From Castor canadensis (Eukaryota; Chordata; Mammalia; Rodentia; Castoridae), in NCBI RefSeq assembly GCF_047511655.1, contig NC_133399.1, positions 7,133,333-7,197,332 on the forward strand: DNA of 64,000 nt, given 5' to 3'. The first letter of the stretch is position 1; the number at the start of each line of letters is the position of its first letter. A program made the position numbers and the translations under genes. Below are positions 24,620 through 36,890 of the stretch, one piece after another. Below the pieces are notes generated by a model. It did not search any database. It was given only the letters and a program-made list of their open reading frames with translations, and was not told where the DNA came from.

Positions 24620-24621
<2 letters not shown>

Positions 24622-24949
24622 CCCACCAAGTGTCCCAAGTTCAAATGCAATACAGTTTCAAGAAGTTTTTCAGCATGCAGGTGTAATTCGGTTGTTCTCT
24701 CATCAAGGGTAAGGAGAAGAAGAGAAAAACAGAATCTGGAGACAGTTCTGAAAATGATATCTGCAGCTGTGGCTTGCCTGCCCACTGCTGTTAGCCTGCT
24801 GTTGCTGGCGGCATTATTTATGCAGATCTCTAGGGTGAGCTTAGCACTCACCTGGCCCCACAGGCTTAGTTTGCTCAGAGTTCTCCTGTGCGGGAGCCTC
24901 TGCTACAAGCTTTCCCCTTTCCAAGCACACTGGGAAAGGTGACACTGCA

Positions 24950-25265
24950 CCCACATTGTCAGGCCTGCATGTTTATTTACAGTTCAATGGGAGGTGGGTC
25001 TTCCCCCCTCTCCTATGGTGTTTTCCTCCCACCGCCACTTTCACAAGCTTTCTTCCTCCTGATTACTGGGCATTACTGCTGCTCCTGCCAGCCACCATGT
25101 TTGTTTACAGTTCACATGGGAAGTGGGTCTTCCCTCATCTCCTGTGGAGTTTTCCTCCCTCTGCCACTCTCAGAAGCTTTCCCGCTGCTGGTTGCTGGGC
25201 ACGTGCCCCCGGTCCCACCAGAGCCTCTCTGGCTCACCCAGCTTGTTTATTTATAGTCCCAGGAA
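24950..25265 (-). repeat. L1 5' UTR tandem monomers (minus copy)
   Basis: The complement of the CTGTAAATAAAC motif recurs at 24971, 25099 (one mismatch) and 25245, spacings 128 and 146. These match the 129 and 145 of the plus-strand L1 in mirror order. Confidence 0.7.
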
Positions 25266-25670
25266 GGATTCCTTTCCCCCAGTCTTCAGCGCTCAGGGCG
25301 CCCCACCCTCTTTCCTGTGTGTCTTCATTGTTCTTATTGCTTATTAGTCAGTTTCTCTTTTTTCTCCAGGTGGAGGTCAGTCTGTCCAGGGGGCTATGCT
25401 GCTCTGGCCCAGGCTTGTCTGTGGGAGTACTGTGGTACCATGAAGCTTACCTGGTCCGCATCTTCCCCAGCCATCTGGGCGCAGGCATCTGGTGGCCCGG
25501 GTGCCCTCCTTTTTTCTCTGTTTGACGTGAACAGAAGATTCTCTGTGCCATCTGGAGGTGTGGAGGGGTCAAATTTATGCCTCTTCTCAGTGATTATGCC
25601 TGCAAAGTGTGTCTCCAGCATCTCTACAAGATTTCACTATAGGAGGCTCGCTTTCTTCTTCCTCTCTCTA

Positions 25671-25683
25671 GCCGCCATCTTGG
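25671..25683 (-). promoter_or_regulatory. YY1-like site at the L1 5' end
   Basis: GCCGCCATCTTGG on the plus strand reads CCAAGATGGCGGC in L1 sense, within the first 20 bases of the element. It matches the YY1 consensus, and primate L1 has a YY1 site at the same place that sets the transcription start. A second AACATGGCGGCC lies in a monomer of the plus-strand copy near 11648. Function here is inferred from analogy. Confidence 0.6.
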
Positions 25684-25688
25684 AATTT

Positions 25689-25705
25689 CACCTTAGTATA
25701 GTTTT
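25689..25705 (+). repeat. Target-site duplication, right copy (L1 minus)
   Basis: CACCTTAGTATAGTTTT, identical to 18485-18501, bounds the 5' end of the minus-strand L1. Confidence 0.9.
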
Positions 25706-27989
25706 AAGCAGCTTTATGCAGTAGAATTCAGGTGCGATGAGCTGCACAGGTGCCTTGTGCTGTGTTGAAGCACTTGGTTGTGCTCCTACATTGGAGAACC
25801 ATGATCACATCATCACTACAATGGATGTCACAGTCACAACCACAACATTCCAAATGTAGTGTCACTCTGTCCCTTTTTTGTTTTGTTTTACTGTTTTTCC
25901 TGTGTTAAAACCATAATGATATGATCTATCCTTTTAGAAAAGTGTCTTTTTTCTATTTTTTTGTTTCTTTGACAGATTCCAGCTTATATAATGCAGTTTG
26001 GCCTTGGACTCACAATCAGTGACCTTTGTGCTGGGATTACAGATGTTAGTCATCATGCTTACCCTCCCAAGAAACTTTGAAGTTTACAACAACTCTAAGT
26101 CATATGTTTTACCGCAGATTTCAAAAAATTAATCATGTGTGACTAAACTGCATATTTTTAAAGAAATAACTCCACACTTTTCCCTTTTCCTCTCCCCAAG
26201 CACCATTATTCTATTTGTGCATCTGAGTGTTACAACTTTAGATAACTCATTTTCATGGAAGCAGGACCCATTTTGATGTTAAGTGTGTCCTGTGCATCAG
26301 AGAGGATACCTTCTTATTACCCCCATGGTTAGCACTGATGTGTCTGTGTTATAAGAGACTCATTTTGGTCAGACAAGGTGAAATACTCAATATTCACCCT
26401 GAAATTTGAAAGTGAGAAATTTACATGTGAGTGTCCTTGTGGAACACAGAATCAACCATCCTTAAGAAAATACTTGCAAAACGACATGAACAACAAGTTT
26501 GGGCATTATTTTCTGTTTAGAATATGTAAGTTTATGCTCCAGTGTTCTGTGCATGTAAGATGCTCTGTTTGTCAAAACAATCTATCTTCTGTTCTTATGT
26601 GATTATCTGTGGGGTCACTGTACCATGCATGCATTTATTTTACTGTATTCTACATTTTTCATTATAGTTCAAGATACAATTGAACAGAGTCTGAAGTGCT
26701 TTGTTCCTTTTCAGTGTTTTTCAAATATTACAAACTTTTAGAAACTAGAGGAAACAACCAAGAAATTAAGTTTTCATATAAAAGGAGTGATCAGCTAAAT
26801 CAGTGATCACAAAGCAACTGCATACAATGAAACTGAATGAAAATCTAAAATAATTCCTCAAAGAATAAGATCTAAAGTAACAACCATTTAATGACGTTAG
26901 TATGCATCTCCAATTCAAGATTTAATTGCCAAAGATCTGGAAATACAATTTGAAAAAGATATTTTTGTTATGTACAATGGAAGAAGCCCTAAGTTATAAT
27001 TTCAGTCTGTGTAAACATAAAGTGATGACAATGTGCTTCTGACACTAGAAACAACTCCAGGTAACAACAGTAACTCCAAGTGAAACCATGGTTACAATGT
27101 TTTCTCAGCTGCCTTCCTGAGTTCTCACCACACCGTGAGCTAAGGCAGCACATGCATTGTTGCACTCACTTCTCACACAGACCCCATGTTGCAAGATATT
27201 TATACCCACTGTCCAGAAAAGGAATCTCCAACAAGTGATGAAATTTATATGTGTGGAAGTATGCTTGCAAAAGGTGTAGGTGATCTTTAGATGAATTAAA
27301 AGAATGTGTCTCACAATCTATCAGAAGATGATTGCTTTTGTAAATAGAGAGCCAGTCACAAAAGGCAAAACTCTTATAATTGTGCAAAAAGGAAGTGAAA
27401 TAGAATGGCTGAATGTACTCAGTAGATTTGTATTAATAATTATGATGCACCAAACTCTGCAAATGTAAAATGCAGTAGTGGGATGAGTATGCAATGTGAC
27501 TTGCTGATAGCTATACTCATACACAATTCATATAATTTTTCATACCCGTCTCCAAAATATATGCATCCACATATAAAAGAACTAAATGGAAAACCTCAAA
27601 CTTAGTGAACATAGCTTCCAATCCATCATTTGAAATCAAAGAATAAAAGCACTCAGATTCCATAATTGGGAAAAATTGCACAATTTCCAGTTTCAAAGAA
27701 AGATAAAACATTAAACCCCTCCCCCAATAAAATTAGTCTGAACATTGATGTAAGAATTACTATGTCAATGTCTTTATTTTTCTCCTTCCACCTGTCAAAT
27801 AAAACATATTGTGTTTTTGGGAATATCCAAAAACTGCAAAATTATTTCTCACAAACCAGTTCACAGTAGAGATTGTCAGGTGGAAACAGGTTCAATCACA
27901 GTACTGGTTAAAAATTTTTTTAAATGCCCCCATGAGCCCATGCCTTCCTTCACATAATCCTTAATTTTCCTGCTCTTTAACTGAAACAT
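25706..27989. other. Intergenic DNA with ancient L1-like and SINE remnants
   Basis: About 25706-25900 and 26080-26340 may be very old L1 3' UTR sequence (CAGCTTTAT…AATTCA; CTTTTCCTCTCCCCAAGCACCATTATTCTA). About 25960-26078 is a B1-like SINE in antisense (GTGCTGGGATTACAGATG). 26350-27870 shows no gene or repeat I can name. Confidence 0.4.
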
Positions 27990-28440
27990 CCTTGGATATG
28001 TTCTCATTTTGCCCAACTTCATCAGTCGGTCTCCAGTTGGGCTTCCATTCCCATCAACAGTCATCTATGCATGGCATAAGCTAAAACCCACTTCTCTTTT
28101 TAATGTTTTACATATGCTGCTGATGAATTAGTCATTTAAGCCACCTGACACAGTGATCTCTCAGCTCTGGGCTAGTAGCTTGGTATTCAGGTGACATGAG
28201 GAAATTTTGTCACCTCTTCTCCAGGACACACTGGGAACTCACACTCACCTGGATGGGGTCTCTGAAAAGAGGGTCTCCTTGTTGAAGTCTGGAATCCTTT
28301 CTGGATGATGGATGGTGGACTGTGAATCTCTTCCCCAGATGAGACAGCATGAGGGACTGAAGAATTTGTTCCCTAGACAACCTTAGAACTCTTAGGACTC
28401 CAAAAGCAACAACCATATTGTGTTTGGCCCAAGCCTGATC
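27990..28440 (-). repeat. OR upstream block, minus copy (for OR A)
   Basis: On the minus strand this aligns by eye with the blocks at 47 kb and 57 kb: GAGA-CTTGGGC, ATGGTTGT, TTTGGAGTCC, AT-CCAGACTT, CCCATCCAGGTGAGT, CCCAGAGCTGAGAGA, TTGATGGGAATGGAAGCCCA. It lies to the right of, and in the same orientation as, OR A. Without the two L1s the donor-to-receptor gap would be about 3.4 kb, close to the 3.3 kb seen for OR C. Confidence 0.65.
28243..28320 (-). promoter_or_regulatory. Candidate OR 5' non-coding exon and splice donor
   Basis: The minus strand reads CCCATCCAG|GTGAGTGTG with the exon end at 28249, a strong donor consensus. The sequence before it is shared with the other OR blocks. A TATAAATA on the minus strand lies upstream at 28473-28466. 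OR genes normally have one or more non-coding 5' exons spliced to a single coding exon. The exon's start is not defined by the sequence. Confidence 0.45.
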
Positions 28441-28959
28441 TCTCTGAGGGAATATTCCAGGGATGTATTTATAACTTCTTATCTGTTCATTAAGTAAATT
28501 TCTTCTTGCTTCTCCAACTCCTGAACAACTACCTGATTTCCCTGGGGCAATGGTGCCAGAAGAAGGGAACAATTTTCTGTTCATTCTATGATCTCAAGGG
28601 ACAAAGGTAGAAATTAGAAGAATGAAGTTTTATTACTTCTTTCCTATGAAATATCTTGCCTCAGGCATCTAGCCTAGGTTCCTAATCCTTAATATCAATT
28701 TTCTCTATATTCTGTTGTACTTGATTTTTCTAGATTCCTTGGATTCTAGAAATTACTGACTTGTAGAAGAGATACAGACACAGCTATCTTAAGAAAATTG
28801 CTATTTCCCCTTTAACATGAGAGGGCACTGTGAAACAGTGCAACACTTGAATTCATGATGCTTCCTTTTTATATATCTTCTTAATTGATTTCTAGCATAT
28901 TACAGTGGGATAAGAGGATATGACATACTCTATATGATTATAATATTATTTTTTTACAA
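28441..28959. other. Intergenic DNA, nothing recognised
   Basis: No gene or repeat named. A 124-codon minus-strand open frame (28210-28584) overlaps the OR upstream block and has no domain. Confidence 0.4.
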
Positions 28960-31900
28960 TTTTAATGTGTTTCATTATCTTATTTCTATTTTCATGTATG
29001 TAAAATCTACATCAATCCTGTTTATCCCCCATCCTCTCCTTTCATCCTCCCACAGTCAGTACCCTTTTAAATTTATGCCTTTATTTTTGTTTTCTTTGGA
29101 TTTGTTAAGTCAAGTTTCCACATATAAGAAAAAACAAGTAATATTTGTCTTTCTGAGGCTGAATTATTTATTATACTTATCATTATGATTTCTGATTCCC
29201 TCCATTTTTCCTTAAGAATAGCCCATAGTGTTAATATATAACACTTTCTTCATCCAGCAGTCAGATGATGGGCACCTAGAATTATTCCATGGCTTGGCTA
29301 TTGTGAATTGTATTGTTTACTTGGGTGTGCAGGTGTCTCTATTGCATGCTGACTCATATACCAAGGTATAAATTCCAAGGAGTGGCATAGAAGGATCATA
29401 AGATAGTTCTATTTTCAGTACTTTGAGTAATCGCCATACTAATTTCTATAGTAGCTGCACTAGTTACATTTCCATCAACAATGTATCAGGGTTCCTTTTT
29501 CTCACTTCCTTGCCAGCATTTGTTGTTCATTTTCTTGTTGACAGTAATTCCGACTGCAGTGAGATGGAATCTTAGCATAGTTTGCATTTGAATTTTTTCA
29601 TGTATTTATTGGTCATTTGTATTCTTCTTTGGGGAATTGTCCATTCATTTCATTTGGCATTGTCTAATTTGATTTTTTTTGTTCAAATTTTTGAGCTTTT
29701 TATATATTTGTTTATTAATCCTTTGTCTGACAAAAAACTAGGAAAGATTTTCTGTCATACTATAGGCTGTCTCTTTATCTAGTAATTATTTCTTTTGATG
29801 TATAGAAATGTTTTAATGTGATCGATTCTCATTTGTCAGTTCTTCTTAAGAAGAACTCTTCTTAAGAGTTCTCCTAAGCTATTGGAGAACTCTTCAAAAA
29901 AGCAATCTTATATGCCTATATCTTCAAATATTTTCTCTATGTAATTTCCATAGAGAAATTACAAATCACAAATTAATTTGTGTTAATTTCAAAGTTTCAG
30001 GTCTTAAATTAATCCATTGTGACTTGAATTTGTGCATAGTCTGAGAAATGGGGGTCTAGCTTCAGATTTCTACATGTGGCTATGTTTCCCCCAACATATA
30101 TCTTTGACAGGTTTCTTGAAGTTCTGGTGGCTGCATCTATATGTGATTGTTTCTCAATGTTCCATTTTATTCCATTGGTCTACCTGTCTATTTTGTGATA
30201 CTACCATGCTGTTTTTATTACTATAACATAGTATTGTGATACCTCCAGCATTGCTCTTTTTTGCAATGCTGGTTTGGAGATCCTCAGATGTAATGCTTCC
30301 ATGAATTTTCAGACTGATATTTCTATTTCTGTGAAGAATGTCACTCGGATTTTGGAAGGGGACTACATTGAATCTGTAGATTGCTCTCAGTAATATAATC
30401 ATTTTCACAAGATGAATTCTGCTGATCCATGAACATGGACAATTTTTCCATCTTCTAGTGTCTTCTTGAATTTATTTCTTCAGTGTTTTATAGTTTTCAT
30501 TGTAGATATCCTTCACTTAGTTAAATTTATTTCTATGTATTTTAATTTGAGGTTATTGTGAATAGTATTGTTCTCGTGATTTTATTTATTCTGCTCATTA
30601 TTGGTTTATAGTAAAGCTACTGATTTTTAATGTTGATTTTATATACTACTAATTTTCCTAAAGTGTTTATCAAATCTAAGAACTTTTTGGGTTTTTTATG
30701 GCATTTTATGTATAGGATCATACCATATGAAAATAGAACTAAATTGTCTTATTTCTTTCCTGTTTGCATTGTTTATTTTTTTTCTCTTACTATATCACTT
30801 TTGGTAAGAAATCAAGAAATATTTTAATAGTGCTGAAGAAATTGGACATCCTTGTTAATTACTTTTTAATTATGTCCTTATCTGGTTGTCTTCCTACTGA
30901 TATCTCACAATTTTATTCTGTTGTGGTCTGATAAAAGGCATGGTATTATTTCAATTTCCTTGTATTTTTAAAGACTTAGTATTTGTCCTAAAATATGGTA
31001 TATTTGAAGGAAGTTTTGTGGTGTGCTGAGAATAATGTATATTCTTCAGTTGTTGGGTAGAATATTGTGCAGACATCTGTTAAATTCATGTTCTCTATGG
31101 TGTCTTTTCATTTTGAACATTTTCATCAAGGTTTTGACTGGAAGGCCTATATACTTGTGAGAGTGGGGTACTGAAGTCATACACTATCATTGTGTTTTGG
31201 ACTATCTGTGCTTTAAGATCCAGTCATGTTTTCCTATGAATTTTGGTGCTCCAAAATTTGCAGCATATATTTTTACAGTTGTTATATCTTCTTGGTAGAT
31301 TGTTTATCAATATGAAGTGACGTTCTCTGTCTCTTCTGACTAATTTTTGCTTGAAGTCTCCCTGATCAGATACAAATGTCCATACTCCTCCTTGCTTTCC
31401 TGCTCCATTTACTTGAAAATCATTTTCCCCCATCTTTTCACTTTAAGCCCATGTTCACCTTTTCCTGTGAGGCAAAAAAATGGTTACATCTTGTTTTAAT
31501 CCAATCTTTCTCAAGTCTATGGCTTTTGATTATAAATTTGAGACCATTATCATTTATAGTTATTATTGTAAGTTATGTAGTAACTGTATTTTTGTATTTT
31601 CTTTTTGTATGGCCTGTACTTTGTTGTTTTACATTGTTTGATGACTTCATAATTCTCAATTCTTATCTACTCCTGCTGTGAGATTTATTCTTTTCCATAC
31701 TTTTATGGTTGTGTTTAGTCTTCCTGTTCTGTAGGTAGGACTCATAAGTATTTTTTGCAGTGCTTGCTTAGTGGCCACAAATTGCTTTAGTTTCTATTTA
31801 TCACATAACAATTTTATTTATCCTTTAGTAAAGAAGGGTACTTTTTCTGGATACTACAATCTAGGCTGTTTTCAGTGCTTGAAATACATCTTTCCATGCT

Positions 31901-32060
31901 TCTTGGTTTTAGTGTTTCTGTTGAAGAAACTACTGTAATTTTGGTGTATTTACCTTTATATATGACTTAGTGCTATCCTCTTGTACTTTGCAATATTCTC
32001 TTTTTTTATGTATACAAAACTTTTAAACTGTAATATAATATGTGGAGGTTCTTTTTTGAT
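28960..32060 (-). mobile_element. Old 5'-truncated L1, antisense
   Basis: The plus strand shows L1 3' UTR and the antisense of ORF2 in order: 3' end near 29200-29500 (TTGGCTATTGTGAATTGTA; CCTTGCCAGCATTTGTTG), RT and endonuclease around 30150-31400, and the C-terminal part of ORF1 near 31800-31980. The span is shorter than a whole ORF2, so there are internal deletions. All frames are heavily disrupted. It is older than the two full-length L1s. Confidence 0.75.
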
Positions 32061-32079
32061 CTTATCTGTTTGTCTTAAA

Positions 32080-32610
32080 ATCAAATAAAGATGGAACAAT
32101 GAAAGAGGTTATAGACCAAGTTCTTTGGTGAACATAGACTTAAAAATCTTCAAAAGCTTCTCATAAAATCAAATTTAACAGCATATTAAAAGATCATACA
32201 CTATGATCAAGATTGTTTCATATCAGGAATGCAGGGTTGGTTAAGCATGTGCAAATCCATAAAGTTCAATTCAGAACATAAACAGAATTAAGGAAAAAAT
32301 GATAAAATATTTTAATAGATGTAGAAAAGGGCTTTCTCAAAATTGGCCATCCCATTATTTTCATAATTTTGATGGAAAAGAAAAACAAACAGTAAAAAAA
32401 TAAAAACATGATGATGAAAGTAAAGGAGGATTACAATGGAGGTATGGGGGGTAAGAAAAAGAGGAGATGAGAAGAGTAAAGAAAGGGTAATAAAGAGTGT
32501 GATCATGATCAAAGTAAATCATATGCTGATGTGGAGATATCCCAATGATACCTCTAACTTGTTCGATTATTATACACTAATAAAAATAAATATAAATTGT
32601 ATGAGCATAC
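32080..32610 (+). mobile_element. Old L1 fragment, plus strand
   Basis: Starts in RT coding sequence (ACAGCATATTAAAAGATCATACA … GGAATGCAGGGTTGGTTAA) and, after a large internal deletion near 32400, continues into L1 3' UTR-like sequence ending in an A-rich tail. It abuts the antisense L1 at 32060. Confidence 0.6.
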
Positions 32611-32654
32611 TGAGTCACACACATCTGTGATTAACTCTTGAAATGTAAGTGCAA

Positions 32655-33580
32655 AGCACACAGAATATATACTATGGCATTGATGAATTTGCTCAAGGCT
32701 CTCTTAATGTCCCTATTCCCCAGGCTGTAGATAAGTAAGTCAGGCATATAAAGAACCACAAAGTACATCACTGAAGCCACTGTAGTCTTCTGGAAGAGTC
32801 AACAGCTGCAGAAATGATGAAAACCCCACAATCCTGCCCCATAAAACAAAGACACAACTGATATGTGAAATCTACAAGTAGAGGTGGAGGTATACCTTCC
32901 TTTGACTGATGGTGTTCTCAAAGCAGAGGAGAAAACTTGAGTATAAGAGAAAATGATTCCAGAGAGAGAAATGCCATCAAATAGGAAAGGTACCATGTAT
33001 GTCAGGATGTCATTGATGATGGGATCAGAGTAGCTGTGCTTGATGACTTGAGAAATTTCACAGAAGTTGAAGCTTTCCAGGTCTGGGCAGAAGGACAACC
33101 ACAACACCAGGAGACCCAAGAATAGTGCACTCACCAGGGGAATGGAGTTCTCAGATCACAGAGGTAAAGGTTCATGATGACTGTGCAACTCAGGTGGTGC
33201 CAGATGGTCATATAATGATCATAGGCCACAGCCATAAGGAAACAGTTTTCTAAGAAAGCAAAATCCAAAAAAATAACAGATGAGCAAAGAAGCCCTGCAA
33301 TTGATGCTCTAATCCTGTGCTTGCATTTTCACATGCATCTTGGGATTGTGGTTGTGATTAAACAGATGGCAGGGTATGAAAGTTTGAAGAGAGAGAAGTA
33401 TCTGCAGGGTTGGAGAAGGAAGTCACACCTGATGGCCAGGATAATGAGCAGGTTTCCCAGGATGGTGACCAGGTACATTGACCTGAAGAGGCTGAGGATA
33501 AGTGAGTACAGTGCTAGATCATCTGTCATTCCAGTAGAAAATATTGAGTGAAACTTCTGTTTGGCTTTTAGTTATCATGT
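32655..33580 (-). pseudogene. Olfactory receptor pseudogene B
   Basis: Minus-strand OR remnant. It carries TM1 (SMYLVTILGNLLIILAI), the TM2-TM3 loop (ITTTIP), a decayed DRY-region motif (VAYDHYMTIWHHLSCTVIMN), the second-loop cysteine region (CPDLESFNFCEISQVIKHSYSD), TM5 (ISLSGIIFSYTQVFSS), TM6 (HISVVSLFYGAGL) and TM7 (LIYSLGNRDIKRALSKF). Canonical residues are altered: IPKML reads IPRCM followed by a stop, and R of the DRY region is H. Frameshifts separate 33329-33529 from 32799-33134 and again near 32800. Motifs place it near families 1/7. It is more decayed than OR C and the product is non-functional. Confidence 0.82.
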
Positions 33581-36243
33581 TTTTTAAGTATCTGATGGAA
33601 ATATTAAATGAAATCAAATGAATTTACCACCACAACCACATCCACCACCACCACCATGACTACCAGAAGTATCAGTGGGGAACATGTTAAGAATGCAAGT
33701 TCTTTGTCCCTGCTCACATTTATTTTTCCTAAGCTCTGAAGATGGAAATAAGCATTCTATGCTTCATCAAGTCCTCCAGTTGGCTTTTGCATGTGCTGAA
33801 TTTTGAGAAAACATATGTTCGATACCATAGCATTCTTGTGGGTACTGTGACCCTGAAGTGAATCTTCAAATACTTTCCTCTCCTAGCTTCTCCACTCATA
33901 CTACTTCTATCACTTCTCTTCCTAACACTCTATTTATTTAAACAAAAATTATTGCACATAAACTATGTTATGCATTGTGCCATCACAAAAAATGTAAGAC
34001 ATGTTCTTTATAAGAATCATTCCTGGTCTTAAACAGAAGATGACAATAAAGTTATGATCCCTTAATTCTAAAGCAAAGATCCCTAACTTTGGCTTCTCTC
34101 GTACTCATCTTAATGACTTGTCAACTGCAGGTGTTTTAGTCTATAAAATCTTCCCTGTTTATTTATGAGAACACTTAGGTAAGAAGAGTTTATGGCATAG
34201 GTGTAAAATAAACATTTGTAGCTGAAGGAATCTTGACTGAGTTCTCATATTGTCTGATTTTGGAGTTGACTCTCTTAACCAAAGTCTGTTAATCGCCTCA
34301 GCACAGAATTTATAAATGATCACTCAGGACATATAGCTCACCCTTACAATTCTTCCTGAACATAGTATTAAGGTTTCCTTGACATTTAGGTAGATTCACT
34401 TCTACACATTGTTTATTAAAGCAGGTGGAGAGTATCAATCTAGTTAACTGTGAGTGAACACTATAAAACCTGGTAATGAGCTTAAAACTTATGAGAGTCT
34501 CCCTTGGAAACCATCTGCTTTAGGAATTGATTCTAAGACAAGCTTGGTTACAATGTGGATGAAATTTTCTCTCTCAACCTAATGGAATCGCTCCCTTTAA
34601 TGAGATAGACAGTACACCATTAAATATAATAAATACCAGGAAAATTGCTAAATTAAATAAAGGATTAAATGTAGTGCTCCTATAAGATTGTATAGAAATT
34701 GAATAATTTGTTGGTTTTCAGAAGAGAGACTTACAAGATAACAAGGAGTTAGATAATCAAGGGTACTACTAGAGGTGTCCCTGAGGGCAATGGTCTTCCA
34801 CTCATGGGGAAGAAGGACATATATGTCAGCAACTGTCATATTATACAAACTCATCTTGAATTCAGCCCAGGCTCCTTCATTAGCTTTATGAATGGGGAAA
34901 AAAATCAAAAAATCTGCTCTGCTCATTTCCTTTGTGGGACTGCCTGGTGGATGTGTTAATTAACTGTGGTGTCAGACTCATTACACAAACTACTTTTCCA
35001 ACCATAATATTTCATATCACAAAAGTTCATAACATTTGCACGTGCAGTAAGATCTGAATAAAGTTGGGGGAAGACCTAATGGAGATGTCACAATGATGAG
35101 AAATGGACAGAAAATGAGCAACCAGCACAGTGCTGGGAATGCAGGATACTTGTTATGCTATTGCGTGAAGGGGGGAGCAGATTTTCTCTGAGTGTAAGAA
35201 AGACAGAGAGACAACTGCATGAGAGAGAGAAAGTGAGAGAGACAAATGTGTGTATGAGAGAGATGGAGACAGTTGTGTGTGTGTATGTGAAGGAGAGACG
35301 TGTGAATGTGCATTTGTGAGAAAAAGAGGGGTGTGTGTATGTGTGCCAGTGTATCTCCCATGAGTGAGAATTTGTGTCAGGTCCCCTCAGAAGGAAGTGA
35401 TAGGTTGGGGGTGTTGATTCAAGAGGGAAAAGAGGACATTTTAACTTGGTTAATGCAAGCTAAAGGAAGTGTCTGTCGTAACATGACTACTGGAATCTTG
35501 GTTATGTTGGTTATGTCTCTTTGGCTTAGACATATAATAGCATGTATGACAATGAAATGAATAAAATAATACCTAAATAAGACAATGTGATACATAACTT
35601 TTGAATAGCTAGTCTAGGAAATACATTGCATGAAAAATGTACACACAATGAGAAAATGTGAAGTATCTTTGAAGGTGTACAGATAACTGTATTTTTGTTA
35701 TGGATTCTGTGTGCATAATAGACAGTACAGAGAAAAAAGAATGGCTGGATGCCCAGGAGCCAACAGCACAAAATTCACATACTTTACCCTTCTTGCTGCA
35801 GTTACATTTATTGCAAGAAATAATACAAGCATTTTTTAAGCCCCACACCCCACGTACAACCTTGAAAACTTTCCTTCCTAGGAAAATCACCACACTATCA
35901 TGGTAAAGATTATTCTTCTCACAAATTTATTGTATTTGATAGTACTTTTCTAAATAGCAAATCTGTTTGACTTTAAATATTTTATATTGCCAGCACATGA
36001 CTGTATATAACATTTAAAATTGGTATTCTTAGTTAAGTTTTGATCAATACTGACATATCAGTCCTCCTTCATTTATGGTAAGTCCCACAATACTGCACCA
36101 TCCTGTCACAAAAATGCATTTCTATATTTCCTAACTTATGGTTACTGCCTTTTAGATATAGGTCCATTCATGGGAGAGAGAACCACATTCATGATAGCCT
36201 ATCTTTGGGAGAAGAAGAAGCAGTATGGAGGGAAATAAGATAA
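33581..36243. other. Intergenic DNA upstream of OR B
   Basis: No gene seen. A short CCA-rich run lies near 33625-33660. About 35195-35345 is a GA/GT-rich low-complexity tract (AGAGAGA and GTGTGTG runs). The rest is unassigned. Confidence 0.45.
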
Positions 36244-36244
36244 T

Positions 36245-36500
36245 GGTGAATTCTATATTCTTATCATTTTATTACTTCATTGAAAATACCTGAAATAGAG
36301 AAAAATGGTATCATTGATTAATTGTGGAAAGAAGGGAGGTGTGGCTATTTACACCACCTCTGCTGCTCTTGTTGAAAATATTTTGTAGTTTTAGGAAGCA
36401 AAATATGGGACTAGAAAGCTGTGAGGTGAAGCTCCACATATTTCCCCAGAATCCTCATAGCATCCTCACAGCAATAGCTCAAAAGCTGTTTGTACCATGA
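36245..36500 (+). repeat. 256-bp direct repeat, copy 1
   Basis: From GGTGAATTCTATATTC to TGTACCATGA, this is nearly identical by eye to 39043-39299, with scattered substitutions and one length change. Sequence on either side does not match. Confidence 0.9.
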
Positions 36501-36564
36501 TTAATCAATCATCATGGAGAATAAGAGAGAAATAGATTGCTATTTGCTGAAATATGTAAATATC

Positions 36565-36890
36565 AAAATGCATATGTTGAAATCTCAAACCTCAATAACC
36601 CAGAACATGACAGTTCTTGGCAAATATAATCAAATTAGAAAGCAATCATTTGTGTAAGCCATCATCCAATATGACCAGTGTCCTAATAGGAAGACACTTG
36701 GACACAGACATCCTATGGAAACAAGACTACCTTAAAACAATTACAAGCCATGAAGAAATGCTTCAAAAGAAAATAACCCTGATAACATTTGATCTTTGTA
36801 ATACTAGCTGCACCTATGAGAAACTAAACTTCAATTTTAAAGCACCTAGTTAGTGGTAGTTTGCTATAGAAAACTAATACATTGATCAAA
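36565..36890 (+). mobile_element. MLT1-like LTR (ERVL-MaLR)
   Basis: Shows the MLT1 order of landmarks: CATATGTTGAAATCTCAAACC, CAGAACATGACAG, CATCCAATATGACCAGTGTCCTAATAGGAAGA, TTGGACACAGACA, ACAAGCCATGAAGAAATGCTTC, TGATAACATTTGATCTT, and an end resembling GACTAATACA. An ancient mammalian solo LTR. Confidence 0.75.

Larger units (their letters stand above)
18502..25688 (-). mobile_element. Full-length LINE-1, minus strand
   Basis: About 7.19 kb, complete from a 5' end reading AAATTCCAAGATGGCGGC (minus strand from 25688) to an A-rich tail (T-rich at 18500-18530). It has monomeric GC-rich 5' UTR, (TG)n, ORF1 (about 22800-24054), ORF2 (18999-22800), a G-rich tract (C-rich at about 18557-18640) and a 17-bp target-site duplication. 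It is of the same subfamily as, and visually closely similar to, the plus-strand copy. Both ORFs are frame-disrupted. Confidence 0.94.

Noticed and set aside
28210-28584. 124-codon minus-strand open frame.
   Set aside because: It overlaps the OR upstream block and the putative donor. Other copies of the block do not keep the frame, and no domain is visible.
32060-32080. Twin-primed (5'-inverted) single L1 across the opposing pieces 28.96-32.06 and 32.08-32.61 kb.
   Set aside because: The minus-strand piece contains its own L1 3' end, so the two pieces are better read as separate insertions.
35195-35345. Repeat array that might be taken for a regulatory or CRISPR-like array.
   Set aside because: Simple GA/GT low-complexity sequence without unique spacers, and the genome is mammalian.
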